The notes: generated by a model from the sequence alone, not told the origin. A stretch of DNA of 6,683 nt from Mariniphaga sp. (GCA_013203525.1 JABMQB010000656.1:1-6683), one strand, 5' to 3'. Shown: positions 1 to 6,570, numbered from the stretch's first letter. Translations and numbers: made by a program.

Positions 1-3000
1 CCATTGGTACCAAACCATTTACATATGGCCATTCGAGTTGATATTCCGTTCCGCCATTTGGCCAACGGTCAATTTCATCGTCAAGTGGATAAACATGAAC
101 CTCAAATTCATAGCCATCTGCTTCATTACCGTCTAATCCGGTAACAGTAAAGTTAGCTAAACCAGCAGCATCAGTATCTTCTTTACCGCTTGCTTCACCA
201 AGGTTCAATCCATCGGCTGCCAATACAGCTGCAAATGTTGGAGCAGTATCACCATCGCGAACAACTACCCAGTATATAGAACCAGGTTCGTTCAGATCAA
301 CATCAACGTCAAATCCAGTAGGAGTAAAATTACTCATAGCAGGAAGAAGCTGTGTAGGACAAGTTATATCTTCAGTTTGGAAGATAGTTGCTGTTTCATC
401 AATTATATTTCCATTTTCATCAATAAGGTCACATGAACCATCATTATCAACAACAGATAATCTATACCAGGTTTCAGCTGCCATTGTAGCATCCTGAACA
501 TCTGGTGGAGCTGTTGGATCTTGTGGAGTAATCCTTACTTTTTGTTTATCATTATCAATAAATTCAAGAACAAATGGTACACTTACAGAATTTGTAAATG
601 CATTTCCTCCTAAAGTTGATCTTTCAAGTATGAAGTAACCAGCTGCATTTTCAGGTGTAAATGCAAGATCTGGTGCACAGTCACGATCAACCGGTTCGCT
701 GATAAATGCAAACAGGTGAGCATTGGTTGGAATATGCAATTCATAATCATCAGGATCAGCATGTTCTACCGGCCACCATTTTACCCAAGGATTTACATCA
801 TCAAGTATGCAGAATGTCCATGTACATGAAGTTTGAGATGGCTCTGCAGGAGGTACAACTTGAGTAATTATTTTATTTGTAGTTTGTCCACCACCTGATA
901 ATTCAATAAATGCATCTTCATCTATATTTACTAAATAACATTTACCGTATGTAAATTCGGTAGGTATAATTCCTGCTAAAGCAAATACATCGGCTGTTTC
1001 GATCGACCATACTGTTCTATCAGCATTTGGTGTCATCATATCAACCGGGAATGTAATAAATACACTTGTTTCACCAACTTCAAACACCTCAATATCTTTA
1101 TCATCCTCTGGCCATACAGGTTCAGTAAATGTAACTGACATTAATGGTTGAGTTTCATCAATATTAGAAGGTGTATCTCCCACAGGTATAAATGGATCGG
1201 TAACTTCACAATCGATCATTGGAGCCGGGTCATCACCCACAGCAAAATTCATATCTGTATAAGTTAATGCACTTTCCGTAGTTACATTTCCACAAGTATC
1301 AGTAACAATACCCGGGTTAAAATGTATATAATAACAGGTATTATATCTTAATTCATCTGAGAAAGTATTATTAATAATAATCTCGCCAGTTAAATCACCA
1401 CCCGATGTTACAAATGTACAGCTCTGGATCGGGATAGTAGCAACCAAACTATTTGTGCCTGATTCAAATATCTCGAACACTTGTCCGTCAACAGCAACAA
1501 CTGGTTCGGTCCAAAGAATTGATATATCACCGTCAATAGCCAATAAATTAGCACTAGGACAATCAGCTGTAAGACCAGGATCAGTATCTGCTATTGTTGG
1601 GGCTTCATCGTCGCCAACAACAAAATCTTCACCGGTTGTAACCAGTTGAGATCCATCACCTACAGGAAGCAAAGTCTCTTCAAGCCCAACAGCAGCTGGA
1701 GGCCAAGCGGCACATCCGCCTGCAACCGGCAGGAATGCATTATTAGTAACCCAAAGTTCATAAGTATTACCAATTACTAAATCGCCACCAGTATATGATA
1801 CATCGAAAGGATCAACGCTAAGATCCCATGTCCATGTCATTCCATCAGGAGATGCCATAGATGCAGGAACAATTGTGGTCCATCCAATTATATCATTCAA
1901 AAAATTAATTTCAGTAGCACCCGGTTTTACAATAGCCATTGCAGGCAAAAGTGCGGAACTACTTGGTACGGTCAATAATGTAGGATTCACGTACATTGCC
2001 CTTTCAAACTCCAGAGTAACAGTAAGAATAGATGTGTCGGAAGTAATACCGTCACAAACTGCAGGGCTAAAAGTAACTACCGGCAAACAAGCCAATGGTG
2101 TAACTAATTGTGGATCAACAACGAAACATGCACATATATCTTTAGGTACAAGGTTTCCATGGTCATCCATTAAAGCACCTTCATCGTAAGGATCGCCACC
2201 TTCTATATATTCATCAGGGTTACTGATAAAACAAATCTGATATTCTTCTCCATTTACCCAGTTTGGCACTTCATCGCCTCCATCAGGATAGTTATAAGGA
2301 TCAACGTAGAATTCGGCAACATCGCCACCAAAACTAACACTAAAGTCTTCAACGTCGAATTGAATCGGGCCAGTAGGGCCAGTCAACGACAAATAACGAC
2401 GTAATGCGTTTGCATCAGCAATAGTTTCGCTTGGTTCAAGAACACCAAATCCGTCGAATCCAACTTCAACCCATTCAGTAACGCGAACACCAATACGGTC
2501 TTCTTTATTAATAATTTCTACCGGTGCAACACAGTCAGGAATAGGATCGCCCATTCCGGTTGCAGTTGCATCTGCTTCAAAGAAGAATACTTCAGGAACA
2601 ACATCATCGCTAGTAACGAACGAAAGGTTATTTACTTCCAGTGCTCGAGCTACAGTTGCACAACCATCATCCCAGGCATCAGCTATCGATTGCCTGTCTT
2701 TATTCTGAAGTTGAGCTTCGATTTCTATATTATAATGTGTTTCCGATTCATAAGTAAATCCGTTCGGAACAATCGTAATCACACCGTCAGCAGTAATTGT
2801 AATAGTAAAGTCAGCAACATCACCTTCCTGATAAATAATTGCACCACCTCCAGCAGTCCTGGCATCGGAACAATTAGTTCCCACACGTATTTTAACATAC
2901 TTAGCGATATTTGCATTGGTTACAGGTTCCATTAATCCAAGAGGACTTTCCTCATCTTTAGGTATATAGAGCCCTTCACCTGCATCCACAACAATGGTAG

Positions 3001-5383
3001 CATTGGTAACGACCTGCGGTGCTACTGGTGGCAAAAATGCCTCACAATCAGTAATTACTCCGTCAGGATCATCACTCCACCATGTGGTATCGCCAATTGC
3101 TTCCCACTGATCTGCCATCCATACTAATACAGGAGGGCAATAATCTTCAACACAGAAATGAGCATTAAATGGACCATCAAAATAGCAAGATCCACCGCCG
3201 ATATTATTTTGTTCAACACCACCATTTCCAAAAATCGGATCTTCTCCGACTGCATTATCTTCAATGGTATTAGCAATTAAATAAATATCAACGTCAGAAT
3301 TTGATTTAAATGACGAGTCAGGAAATAAAGTCACAATAAAAGTTGCTTCATCGTAAGATGATAAATCAGTATCGATTCCAACAGGAGTGCAGTTGTTTTC
3401 AATAGCAAATATAGTTTCCAGTGATGCTGGAGTTATTGGGCTTCCGTCGGCCTGACGGATACCTTCGTTAAATTCAACATATAAAGCACCGTCTCTGTTT
3501 ATCCCTTCATCACCATCAGAATCAACATCATCGCAACCATCTGGTTCGCTATCATCGTCTGAATCAATAAGGTCGGCCCAGAATTCTGGTTCCGGAGGTA
3601 ATATATCTAATATATGTGAAGGGAATTCCCTTATACCACTAACCCAACCACCAGGATATGGTAAATTTGGATCCGCTCCGATATCACCTAAATTGTATGG
3701 GCCACATAAACTATGGTTAATAGCTACAACAAACACATCGAATTCGGTACCGTGAGTTTTATCCAATCCAACAATACGGCGTAGGAAGTCGGTTCCGCCA
3801 GCTACAGAAAAATATCCCCTGGCCCAAATGTCATCGTCCATATTACAAGAAGTTTCATCAACTTCAACATCAATATCATCACCTGTAGGATCAAATGTAT
3901 ATAATGCGGCTCCTGTTGCTACATCATAAACATCCGCAACTGTTGGTACCGGAGAACCAGTAATATCTTTTAACTGTACTAAGTAATATATTGTAGCATC
4001 TTCATCAAGATTCCCTACAAGGTCGAATGATGTTCCGTCCCAGTTTGCAGAAACTACTGAAGAGATATCGGGTGGAGTAAAATCACCAGTTGTAAATGTA
4101 GCTGATGCAGCAGGCACATCGTTATGAGATGAATCCCATAATCCGGCTGCCAGCCCAACTGTAACTGAACCTTCTGATGGAAGTGGTCCATCAGGAGTAA
4201 CAGTTATAACGGTAGAAGTACCACCAGGTTCAGTAACAGAAGTTACTTTTGCAGTTCCACCAGCACCGTCATCAAAAGTGATATAACCGGTACGAAGCGC
4301 CTGTGAAAGAGCATCATATCTTAAAGCTGCATTATTTGCAACCGTAATATCTGCTTCATCAATAGTTATTGTAAATACTCCATTTTGCGGTACTAATCCA
4401 CCACCACAGTCATCGGCAGCGATAGAAACCTCAGGAGCTCTCGAATCTTTTGTAGTAAAATTCCAGTCGCCATTGTCACCTAATAGGTGATCCTGTCCGT
4501 TGCCGTTAAATCCGCCCCACGGAAGTGGAGATCCGCAACAGTCAACAGCCTCGATAAATAAATCATCGGCAACCCTTACATATACATTGCTCAGATTCGG
4601 CATTGCCGCTGGCCATGTAATAGTTAAGGTAGTGCCTGCAGGAACAACCGTTGCCGGCATTGGAAATATTACATCGCCACCATATTGTCCTAAAATAGGA
4701 TCGGTAGAGTAATATAATGCGATATCACCAGGAACCAGAGCGGCAAAACTTTTACCAGGTGCCCATGTAATACCTTCATCCAATGTAATTACCATCGCAG
4801 CACCAACAGCAACATCGGTTGCCTCATCCAAAGGACTAAGCGCTGTAGCAAATGGATTGACATCGTCAATTACCTCAACATCCCAGCCGCCATTAGCGGC
4901 AGTACATGCTGCGGCGTTTCCATAGCCAGCACCTATTCCACCAGGCATTACTTGCGCTGACGAATTTTGAAAAGCATTGGGTGAAACCGTTACAAAATAG
5001 TAACCTTCCTGGGTTAGCTCGTACGTTCCCGCGCCAAAAAAGTTGACAGTGAAGGTATTCCCCGCGAAAACATAGGACCACATTGCTGTAGTTCCATCGC
5101 CCATAGGAAGTGTTCCACTATCAGACATTTTCATTGGGGCGCCTGCGTCCCACCAAAACTGAATTGGGATATATTCGGTCCCGTCCGAATTGTTAAGGCT
5201 TACCGTCGCCCCTCTGACAGGAAATACATCCTGATTAAAAGTGAGCGTGAATACTTCCGTAGTGGAAATATCGCAAGCCCCGTCGTTAGGCTCAAAATCC
5301 GTAATAGCCGGTTGAGCAACGACCAAAAGGCTTATCATGCTAAGCACGATAACAGAAAAAAGTCGTGTATAAAACTTTCTCAT
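1..5383 (-). CDS. Giant secreted multi-Ig-like (SbsA/Big_5-type) surface protein, C-terminus beyond window
   Basis: Starts at ATG 5383-5381 and stays open for 1794 codons to the left edge, so the C-terminus is missing. Residues 1-23 are a Sec signal peptide. The rest is a chain of acidic Thr/Val/Asp-rich beta modules. Most end in a recurring strand with an aromatic or aliphatic residue followed by alternating hydrophobics, for example EGYYFVTV (about 125), ETHYNIEIE (879), GEEYQICF (1045), GNTYELWV (1205), LRYNTCYY (1344), TYGKCYL (1477) and ETWYRLSV (1637). Phrases such as VTDTCGNVT and LDEATDVAV are typical of bacterial Big_5/SbsA Ig-like domains. I count about twelve modules of roughly 125-190 residues. 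About 33 cysteines, one or two per module, could form disulfides. Residues 604-632 are Asp-rich. No enzyme domain is visible. Likely an exported adhesin or matrix-like protein; in this phylum such proteins often end in a type IX secretion sorting domain, which cannot be checked here. The function is inferred and the family assignment is from reading alone. Confidence 0.9.
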   Translation of the reverse strand, partial: MRKFYTRLFSVIVLSMISLLVVAQPAITDFEPNDGACDISTTEVFTLTFNQDVFPVRGATVSLNNSDGTEYIPIQFWWDAGAPMKMSDSGTLPMGDGTTAMWSYVFAGNTFTVNFFGAGTYELTQEGYYFVTVSPNAFQNSSAQVMPGGIGAGYGNAAACTAANGGWDVEVIDDVNPFATALSPLDEATDVAVGAAMVITLDEGITWAPGKSFAALVPGDIALYYSTDPILGQYGGDVIFPMPATVVPAGTTLTITWPAAMPNLSNVYVRVADDLFIEAVDCCGSPLPWGGFNGNGQDHLLGDNGDWNFTTKDSRAPEVSIAADDCGGGLVPQNGVFTITIDEADITVANNAALRYDALSQALRTGYITFDDGAGGTAKVTSVTEPGGTSTVITVTPDGPLPSEGSVTVGLAAGLWDSSHNDVPAASATFTTGDFTPPDISSVVSANWDGTSFDLVGNLDEDATIYYLVQLKDITGSPVPTVADVYDVATGAALYTFDPTGDDIDVEVDETSCNMDDDIWARGYFSVAGGTDFLRRIVGLDKTHGTEFDVFVVAINHSLCGPYNLGDIGADPNLPYPGGWVSGIREFPSHILDILPPEPEFWADLIDSDDDSEPDGCDDVDSDGDEGINRDGALYVEFNEGIRQADGSPITPASLETIFAIENNCTPVGIDTDLSSYDEATFIVTLFPDSSFKSNSDVDIYLIANTIEDNAVGEDPIFGNGGVEQNNIGGGSCYFDGPFNAHFCVEDYCPPVLVWMADQWEAIGDTTWWSDDPDGVITDCEAFLPPVAPQVVTNATIVVDAGEGLYIPKDEESPLGLMEPVTNANIAKYVKIRVGTNCSDARTAGGGAIIYQEGDVADFTITITADGVITIVPNGFTYESETHYNIEIEAQLQNKDRQSIADAWDDGCATVARALEVNNLSFVTSDDVVPEVFFFEADATATGMGDPIPDCVAPVEIINKEDRIGVRVTEWVEVGFDGFGVLEPSETIADANALRRYLSLTGPTGPIQFDVEDFSVSFGGDVAEFYVDPYNYPDGGDEVPNWVNGEEYQICFISNPDEYIEGGDPYDEGALMDDHGNLVPKDICACFVVDPQLVTPLACLPVVTFSPAVCDGITSDTSILTVTLEFERAMYVNPTLLTVPSSSALLPAMAIVKPGATEINFLNDIIGWTTIVPASMASPDGMTWTWDLSVDPFDVSYTGGDLVIGNTYELWVTNNAFLPVAGGCAAWPPAAVGLEETLLPVGDGSQLVTTGEDFVVGDDEAPTIADTDPGLTADCPSANLLAIDGDISILWTEPVVAVDGQVFEIFESGTNSLVATIPIQSCTFVTSGGDLTGEIIINNTFSDELRYNTCYYIHFNPGIVTDTCGNVTTESALTYTDMNFAVGDDPAPMIDCEVTDPFIPVGDTPSNIDETQPLMSVTFTEPVWPEDDKDIEVFEVGETSVFITFPVDMMTPNADRTVWSIETADVFALAGIIPTEFTYGKCYLVNIDEDAFIELSGGGQTTNKIITQVVPPAEPSQTSCTWTFCILDDVNPWVKWWPVEHADPDDYELHIPTNAHLFAFISEPVDRDCAPDLAFTPENAAGYFILERSTLGGNAFTNSVSVPFVLEFIDNDKQKVRITPQDPTAPPDVQDATMAAETWYRLSVVDNDGSCDLIDENGNIIDETATIFQTEDITCPTQLLPAMSNFTPTGFDVDVDLNEPGSIYWVVVRDGDTAPTFAAVLAADGLNLGEASGKEDTDAAGLANFTVTGLDGNEADGYEFEVHVYPLDDEIDRWPNGGTEYQLEWPYVNGLVPM
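209..319 (-). repeat. Fibronectin-III-like module, copy 2 (residues 1689-1725)
   Basis: Residues 1689-1725 begin TGFDVDVDLNEPGSIYWVVV and then carry DTAPTFAAVLAADG. It aligns with copy 1 with a gap of a few residues, although the two lie about 1240 residues apart in the same protein. The module continues to a closing strand GYEFEVHVYPL near residue 1755, comparable to GTEFDVFVVAI near residue 545 in copy 1. Confidence 0.6.
910..1624 (-). repeat. Two adjacent paralogous Big_5-like modules, about 126-residue period
   Basis: Module A starts at residue 1254 with FVVGDDEAPTI and module B at residue 1380 with FAVGDDPAPMI, exactly 126 residues later. Both then show a strand with T-E-P-V (ILWTEPV and VTFTEPV), followed by a V-F-E-[IV]-F/EVFEVG strand and a closing strand with a Cys-aromatic pair (NTCYY in A, GKCYL in B). 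This is the clearest local tandem duplication in the protein. The FxVGDD phrase sits at the junction and may be the linker between modules. Confidence 0.65.
3488..3574 (-). other. Asp-rich, possible calcium-binding linker (residues 604-632)
   Basis: Twelve of 29 residues are Asp. The segment contains D-V-D-S-D-G-D-E-G, which resembles the D-x-D-x-D-G core of thrombospondin type 3 or dockerin/EF-hand-like loops. The canonical acidic residue at loop position 12 is not in place (it is Arg, with Asp next), so a true EF-hand is not supported. A calcium-rigidified linker between modules is the likely role, by inference. Confidence 0.45.
3911..4033 (-). repeat. Fibronectin-III-like module, copy 1 (residues 451-491)
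   Basis: Residues 451-491 begin TSFDLVGNLDEDATIYYLVQ and continue through a PTVADV segment. The same pattern (T-x-F-D, then L-[DN]-E, then an I-Y-[YW]-[LV]-V strand, then P-T-x-A-x-V) recurs at residues 1689-1725. This 'reduced-price strand plus APT-x-A-x-V' shape resembles FN3-like domains found in other large Bacteroidota surface proteins; that resemblance is from memory and not searched. It differs from the Big_5-type modules around it. Confidence 0.6.
5315..5383 (-). other. Sec signal peptide of the giant protein
   Basis: Residues 1-23 have a basic start (MRKFYTR), a hydrophobic core rich in V, I, L and S (residues 8-22) and a small residue before the likely cut (LLVVA then Q24). Cleavage is most likely after Ala23. 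There is no Cys at the cut, so this is not a lipoprotein. It supports both the chosen start codon and export across the inner membrane; outer-membrane transit would need the unseen C-terminus. Confidence 0.85.
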
Positions 5384-5459
5384 AGCTTAATAAATTTAAT
5401 TGAACTTAATTGATTGATTGATTTTGAATTATTTAATTTCATTATCATATTATTTTCTT

Positions 5460-5480
5460 AAAAATGAGTCATTCATTTTT
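5460..5480. promoter_or_regulatory. Small inverted repeat in the leader of the giant gene
   Basis: AAAAATGA (5460-5467) and TCATTTTT (5473-5480) are perfect complements around a 5-nt loop. It lies just downstream of the predicted transcription start, so it could be a 5' stem in the mRNA or an operator. The stem is nearly all A-T, so it is weak and may be chance in such AT-rich DNA. Confidence 0.25.
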
Positions 5481-5490
5481 TCACAATATA

Positions 5491-5522
5491 CAAACGTATA
5501 AAATTTATCCACAATGTACAAA
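5491..5522 (-). promoter_or_regulatory. Bacteroidota-type promoter of the giant surface-protein gene
   Basis: On the minus strand TACGTTTG (5498-5491) matches the Bacteroidota -7 element TAnnTTTG at every fixed base. A TTTG (5522-5519) lies 20 nt upstream, the expected place for the -33 element. Transcription would start a few bases past 5491, giving a leader of about 100 nt before the ATG at 5383. The leader is A/T-rich with no Shine-Dalgarno sequence (TTTATTAAGCT precedes ATG), normal for this phylum. Confidence 0.7.
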
Positions 5523-5690
5523 CTAATTGCCGTACAATTATTACATTTTTCATACAATTTTATCAATAATATCCCTTCATTCCGTCAGAAAGGAGAAAAT
5601 TTTATTAAGAGCGGTTTGTTAAAAACTTGCTCAAATAAAATTTTTACAATTTTAAACTTAAATTTTCAAATAATTGCAATAAAAATACGT

Positions 5691-5732
5691 TTTTTTAGCA
5701 TATTTCAAGCGATTAATGTATTTTTTAGCATA
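5691..5732. repeat. 12-bp direct repeat TTTTTTAGCATA, 30 bp apart
   Basis: TTTTTTAGCATA occurs at 5691-5702 and again at 5721-5732. The 30-bp spacing is close to three helical turns, so both copies would face a similar side of the DNA. They lie 15-56 bp before the ATG of the small lipoprotein. They may be a tandem regulator site or mRNA leader element; chance duplication of AT-rich sequence is possible, but the internal AGCATA makes it less trivial. Confidence 0.4.
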
Positions 5733-5746
5733 ATTATTAATAATAG

Positions 5747-5899
5747 ATGAATAAGAATTGGTATCAAATTTTGAAAGGTATTTTATACCTTATATTATTA
5801 ACTGTTTTATTTTGTAGTGCTTTTTCCTGCAAAACCTGCAACTGCCCCGCCTATAGCCAGACAGAAATAGGTTCAGATTTAAACAGTAGAAACGTTTAA
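5747..5899 (+). CDS. Small Cys-rich predicted lipoprotein (50 aa)
   Basis: ATG 5747 to TAA 5897-5899 encodes 50 residues. Residues 1-10 are polar with Lys at 3 and 10, residues 11-26 are a hydrophobic helix (GILYLILLTVLFCSAF), and the sequence then reads S27-C28-K-T-C31-N-C33-P-A-Y. This layout is a type II signal peptide with Cys28 as the probable lipidated residue (lipobox A-F-S-C, weaker than the usual L-x-[AG]-C; Cys23 is an alternative). The mature part would be only about 23 residues, carrying C-x-x-C-x-C-P-A-Y-S and a polar tail. Tiny lipoproteins with a similar Cys-Pro-Ala-Tyr motif occur in Bacteroidota to my recollection; no function is known to me. The start is supported by correct signal-peptide architecture, not by a ribosome-binding site. 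It stands alone: divergent from the giant gene and 671 bp before gap. Confidence 0.65.
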   Translation: MNKNWYQILKGILYLILLTVLFCSAFSCKTCNCPAYSQTEIGSDLNSRNV

Positions 5900-6005
5900 C
5901 AAACCTGATAACCAGAATTCTGATGTATATTTTTATGCTAACCTAATAAATCAAATTTGAATATATTTTAATGAATTGTCTATTTATTGTGGTATTAAAT
6001 CTAAA

Positions 6006-6218
6006 TTATTCCGAATGGATTGAATTTTTAAAAATGATTTTTAATCGCCATTTAGGGTTAAACTTAGCTTTTCTTTCCAGAATTAAAATAAACCCATCTC
6101 GCCAAAACTGATTTAATCTACTGAACTGCTGCGCACTACGAAAATTCAATCCTTGCGAGAATCGCTTACACTGGTTGATTGCCACTAAATTTATACGTAA
6201 TAAAGCATTCTTGTAACC
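6006..6218 (-). pseudogene. Start-less open frame, possible gene remnant or repeat-borne phantom ORF
   Basis: On the minus strand a frame is open from 6218 down to TAA at 6008-6006, 70 codons bounded upstream by an in-frame TAA (6221-6219). It has no ATG; the first plausible start is GTG at 6185, which would give 59 residues. The product is basic and Gln/Arg/Phe-rich, with stretches such as NFRSAQQFSRLNQFWRDGF and ILERKAKFNPKWRLK, and has no signal peptide or motif I can name. Its core is richer in G+C than the surrounding spacer. It may be a decayed gene fragment, part of a dispersed intergenic repeat, or a chance frame. I do not recognise a family. Confidence 0.3.
6028..6044. repeat. AT-rich perfect hairpin at the edge of the GC-richer island
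   Basis: TTAAAAAT (6028-6035) and ATTTTTAA (6037-6044) are exact complements around a single G. The stem is purely A-T, and with a one-base centre it behaves as a palindrome rather than a stable RNA hairpin, so a rho-independent terminator is not supported. It falls at the boundary where composition changes. Confidence 0.3.
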
Positions 6219-6234
6219 TTAAACATATGAAAAC

Positions 6235-6268
6235 TGTATACTCTCTGGCTATTAAATTCCGGTATACA
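6235..6268. repeat. Inverted repeat TGTATAC / GTATACA
   Basis: TGTATAC (6235-6241) and GTATACA (6262-6268) are 7-bp complements separated by 20 nt. Because GTATAC is itself self-complementary, the pair can also be read as two identical 6-bp half-palindromic sites 26 bp apart. It could be a regulator site upstream of gap or chance. Confidence 0.25.
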
Positions 6269-6297
6269 AAGAATCAATTTCTTTTTTTTACATATTG

Positions 6298-6330
6298 TAA
6301 CATTATGTTATCTAGTTAAATGTTGATAAC
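6298..6330. repeat. Palindrome cluster upstream of gap
   Basis: TAACAT-T-ATGTTA is a perfect 13-nt palindrome at 6298-6310. Overlapping it, GTTATC (6307-6312) pairs with GATAAC (6325-6330). Nested symmetric sites in a 33-bp stretch suggest a possible protein-binding site, but there is no run of T or GC-rich stem for a terminator. Confidence 0.25.
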
Positions 6331-6483
6331 CCAAATCAAATTAATACAAAATTCTATTAGTTTTCATTTATACCATTTTTAATATAGCTGATTTTAGCTT
6401 TCCAAATATTCACTATATATTAAGATATATTAAATTGTTCCCTATACTGAATTAAAACCATCCTCGAATTAAATTATAATCCT

Positions 6484-6491
6484 TAATTTTG
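6484..6491 (+). promoter_or_regulatory. Probable -7 promoter element of gap
   Basis: TAATTTTG matches TAnnTTTG at every fixed base and lies 79 bp before the gap ATG, giving a leader of about 75 nt. No clear TTTG or TTG is found 19-21 nt upstream, so the -33 element is poor or absent. The leader ends in an A-rich stretch (TTAAAAAAATTCAGTT) before ATG with no Shine-Dalgarno sequence, typical for translation starts in Bacteroidota. Confidence 0.4.
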
Positions 6492-6570
6492 TATGGCATT
6501 AATAAAACAGGCAAAGACTTAATGTGTTACAAGTTAACTATATTCAATATTATATTAAAAAAATTCAGTT

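Larger units (their letters stand above)
5384..5746. other. Divergent AT-rich intergenic region
   Basis: This stretch separates the giant minus-strand gene from the small plus-strand lipoprotein gene. It contains the promoter at 5491-5522, the leader hairpin at 5460-5480, a (TGAT)3 run at 5411-5422 and the 12-bp direct repeat at 5691-5732. A plus-strand frame at 5514-5750 is K/I/F/N-rich, overlaps the promoter and resembles no family I know, so I do not call it. No well-formed TAnnTTTG promoter is seen for the plus strand. Confidence 0.7.
5900..6570. other. Long intergenic region before gap
   Basis: No intact gene is convincing in these 671 bp. From 5900 to about 6045 it is AT-rich, with a short EcoRI-centred palindrome (CAGAATTCTG, 5913-5922) just after the lipoprotein stop and an AT hairpin at 6028-6044. 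From about 6045 to 6220 base composition is visibly richer in G+C and a minus-strand frame is open. From 6220 to 6480 it is again AT-rich, with several small palindromes. The final part holds a probable promoter for gap. Confidence 0.6.

Noticed and set aside
1455..1649. 64-codon plus-strand frame
   Set aside because: Lies antisense inside the continuous giant coding frame; Ser/Thr/Pro-rich product is a typical shadow.
1875..2189. 104-codon plus-strand frame
   Set aside because: Antisense shadow of the giant coding frame, with no recognisable domain or start context.
2690..2935. 81-codon plus-strand frame
   Set aside because: Antisense shadow of the giant coding frame.
4500..4712. 70-codon plus-strand frame
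   Set aside because: Antisense shadow of the giant coding frame.
4893..5081. 62-codon minus-strand frame in another phase
   Set aside because: Overlaps the N-terminal module of the giant protein in a different frame; the main frame has the signal peptide and coherent Ig-like sequence.
5411..5422. (TGAT)3 microsatellite in the leader of the giant gene as a phase-variation tract
   Set aside because: Only three copies, outside the coding frame; too short to suggest slippage control.
5514..5750. 78-codon plus-strand frame ending in ATGA overlap with the lipoprotein start
   Set aside because: Composition is that expected of random AT-rich DNA (K, I, F, N), its start overlaps the promoter of the giant gene, and it shows no motif. 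The ATGA overlap looks coincidental.
5913..5922. CAGAATTCTG palindrome after the lipoprotein stop as a terminator
   Set aside because: Perfect palindrome without a loop and only loosely followed by T residues, so it would not form a stable RNA terminator hairpin.
6227..6319. 30-codon plus-strand frame starting MKTVYSLAIK
   Set aside because: Very short, F/Y/N-rich from AT-rich DNA, and overlaps the palindromes; no support beyond an ATG.
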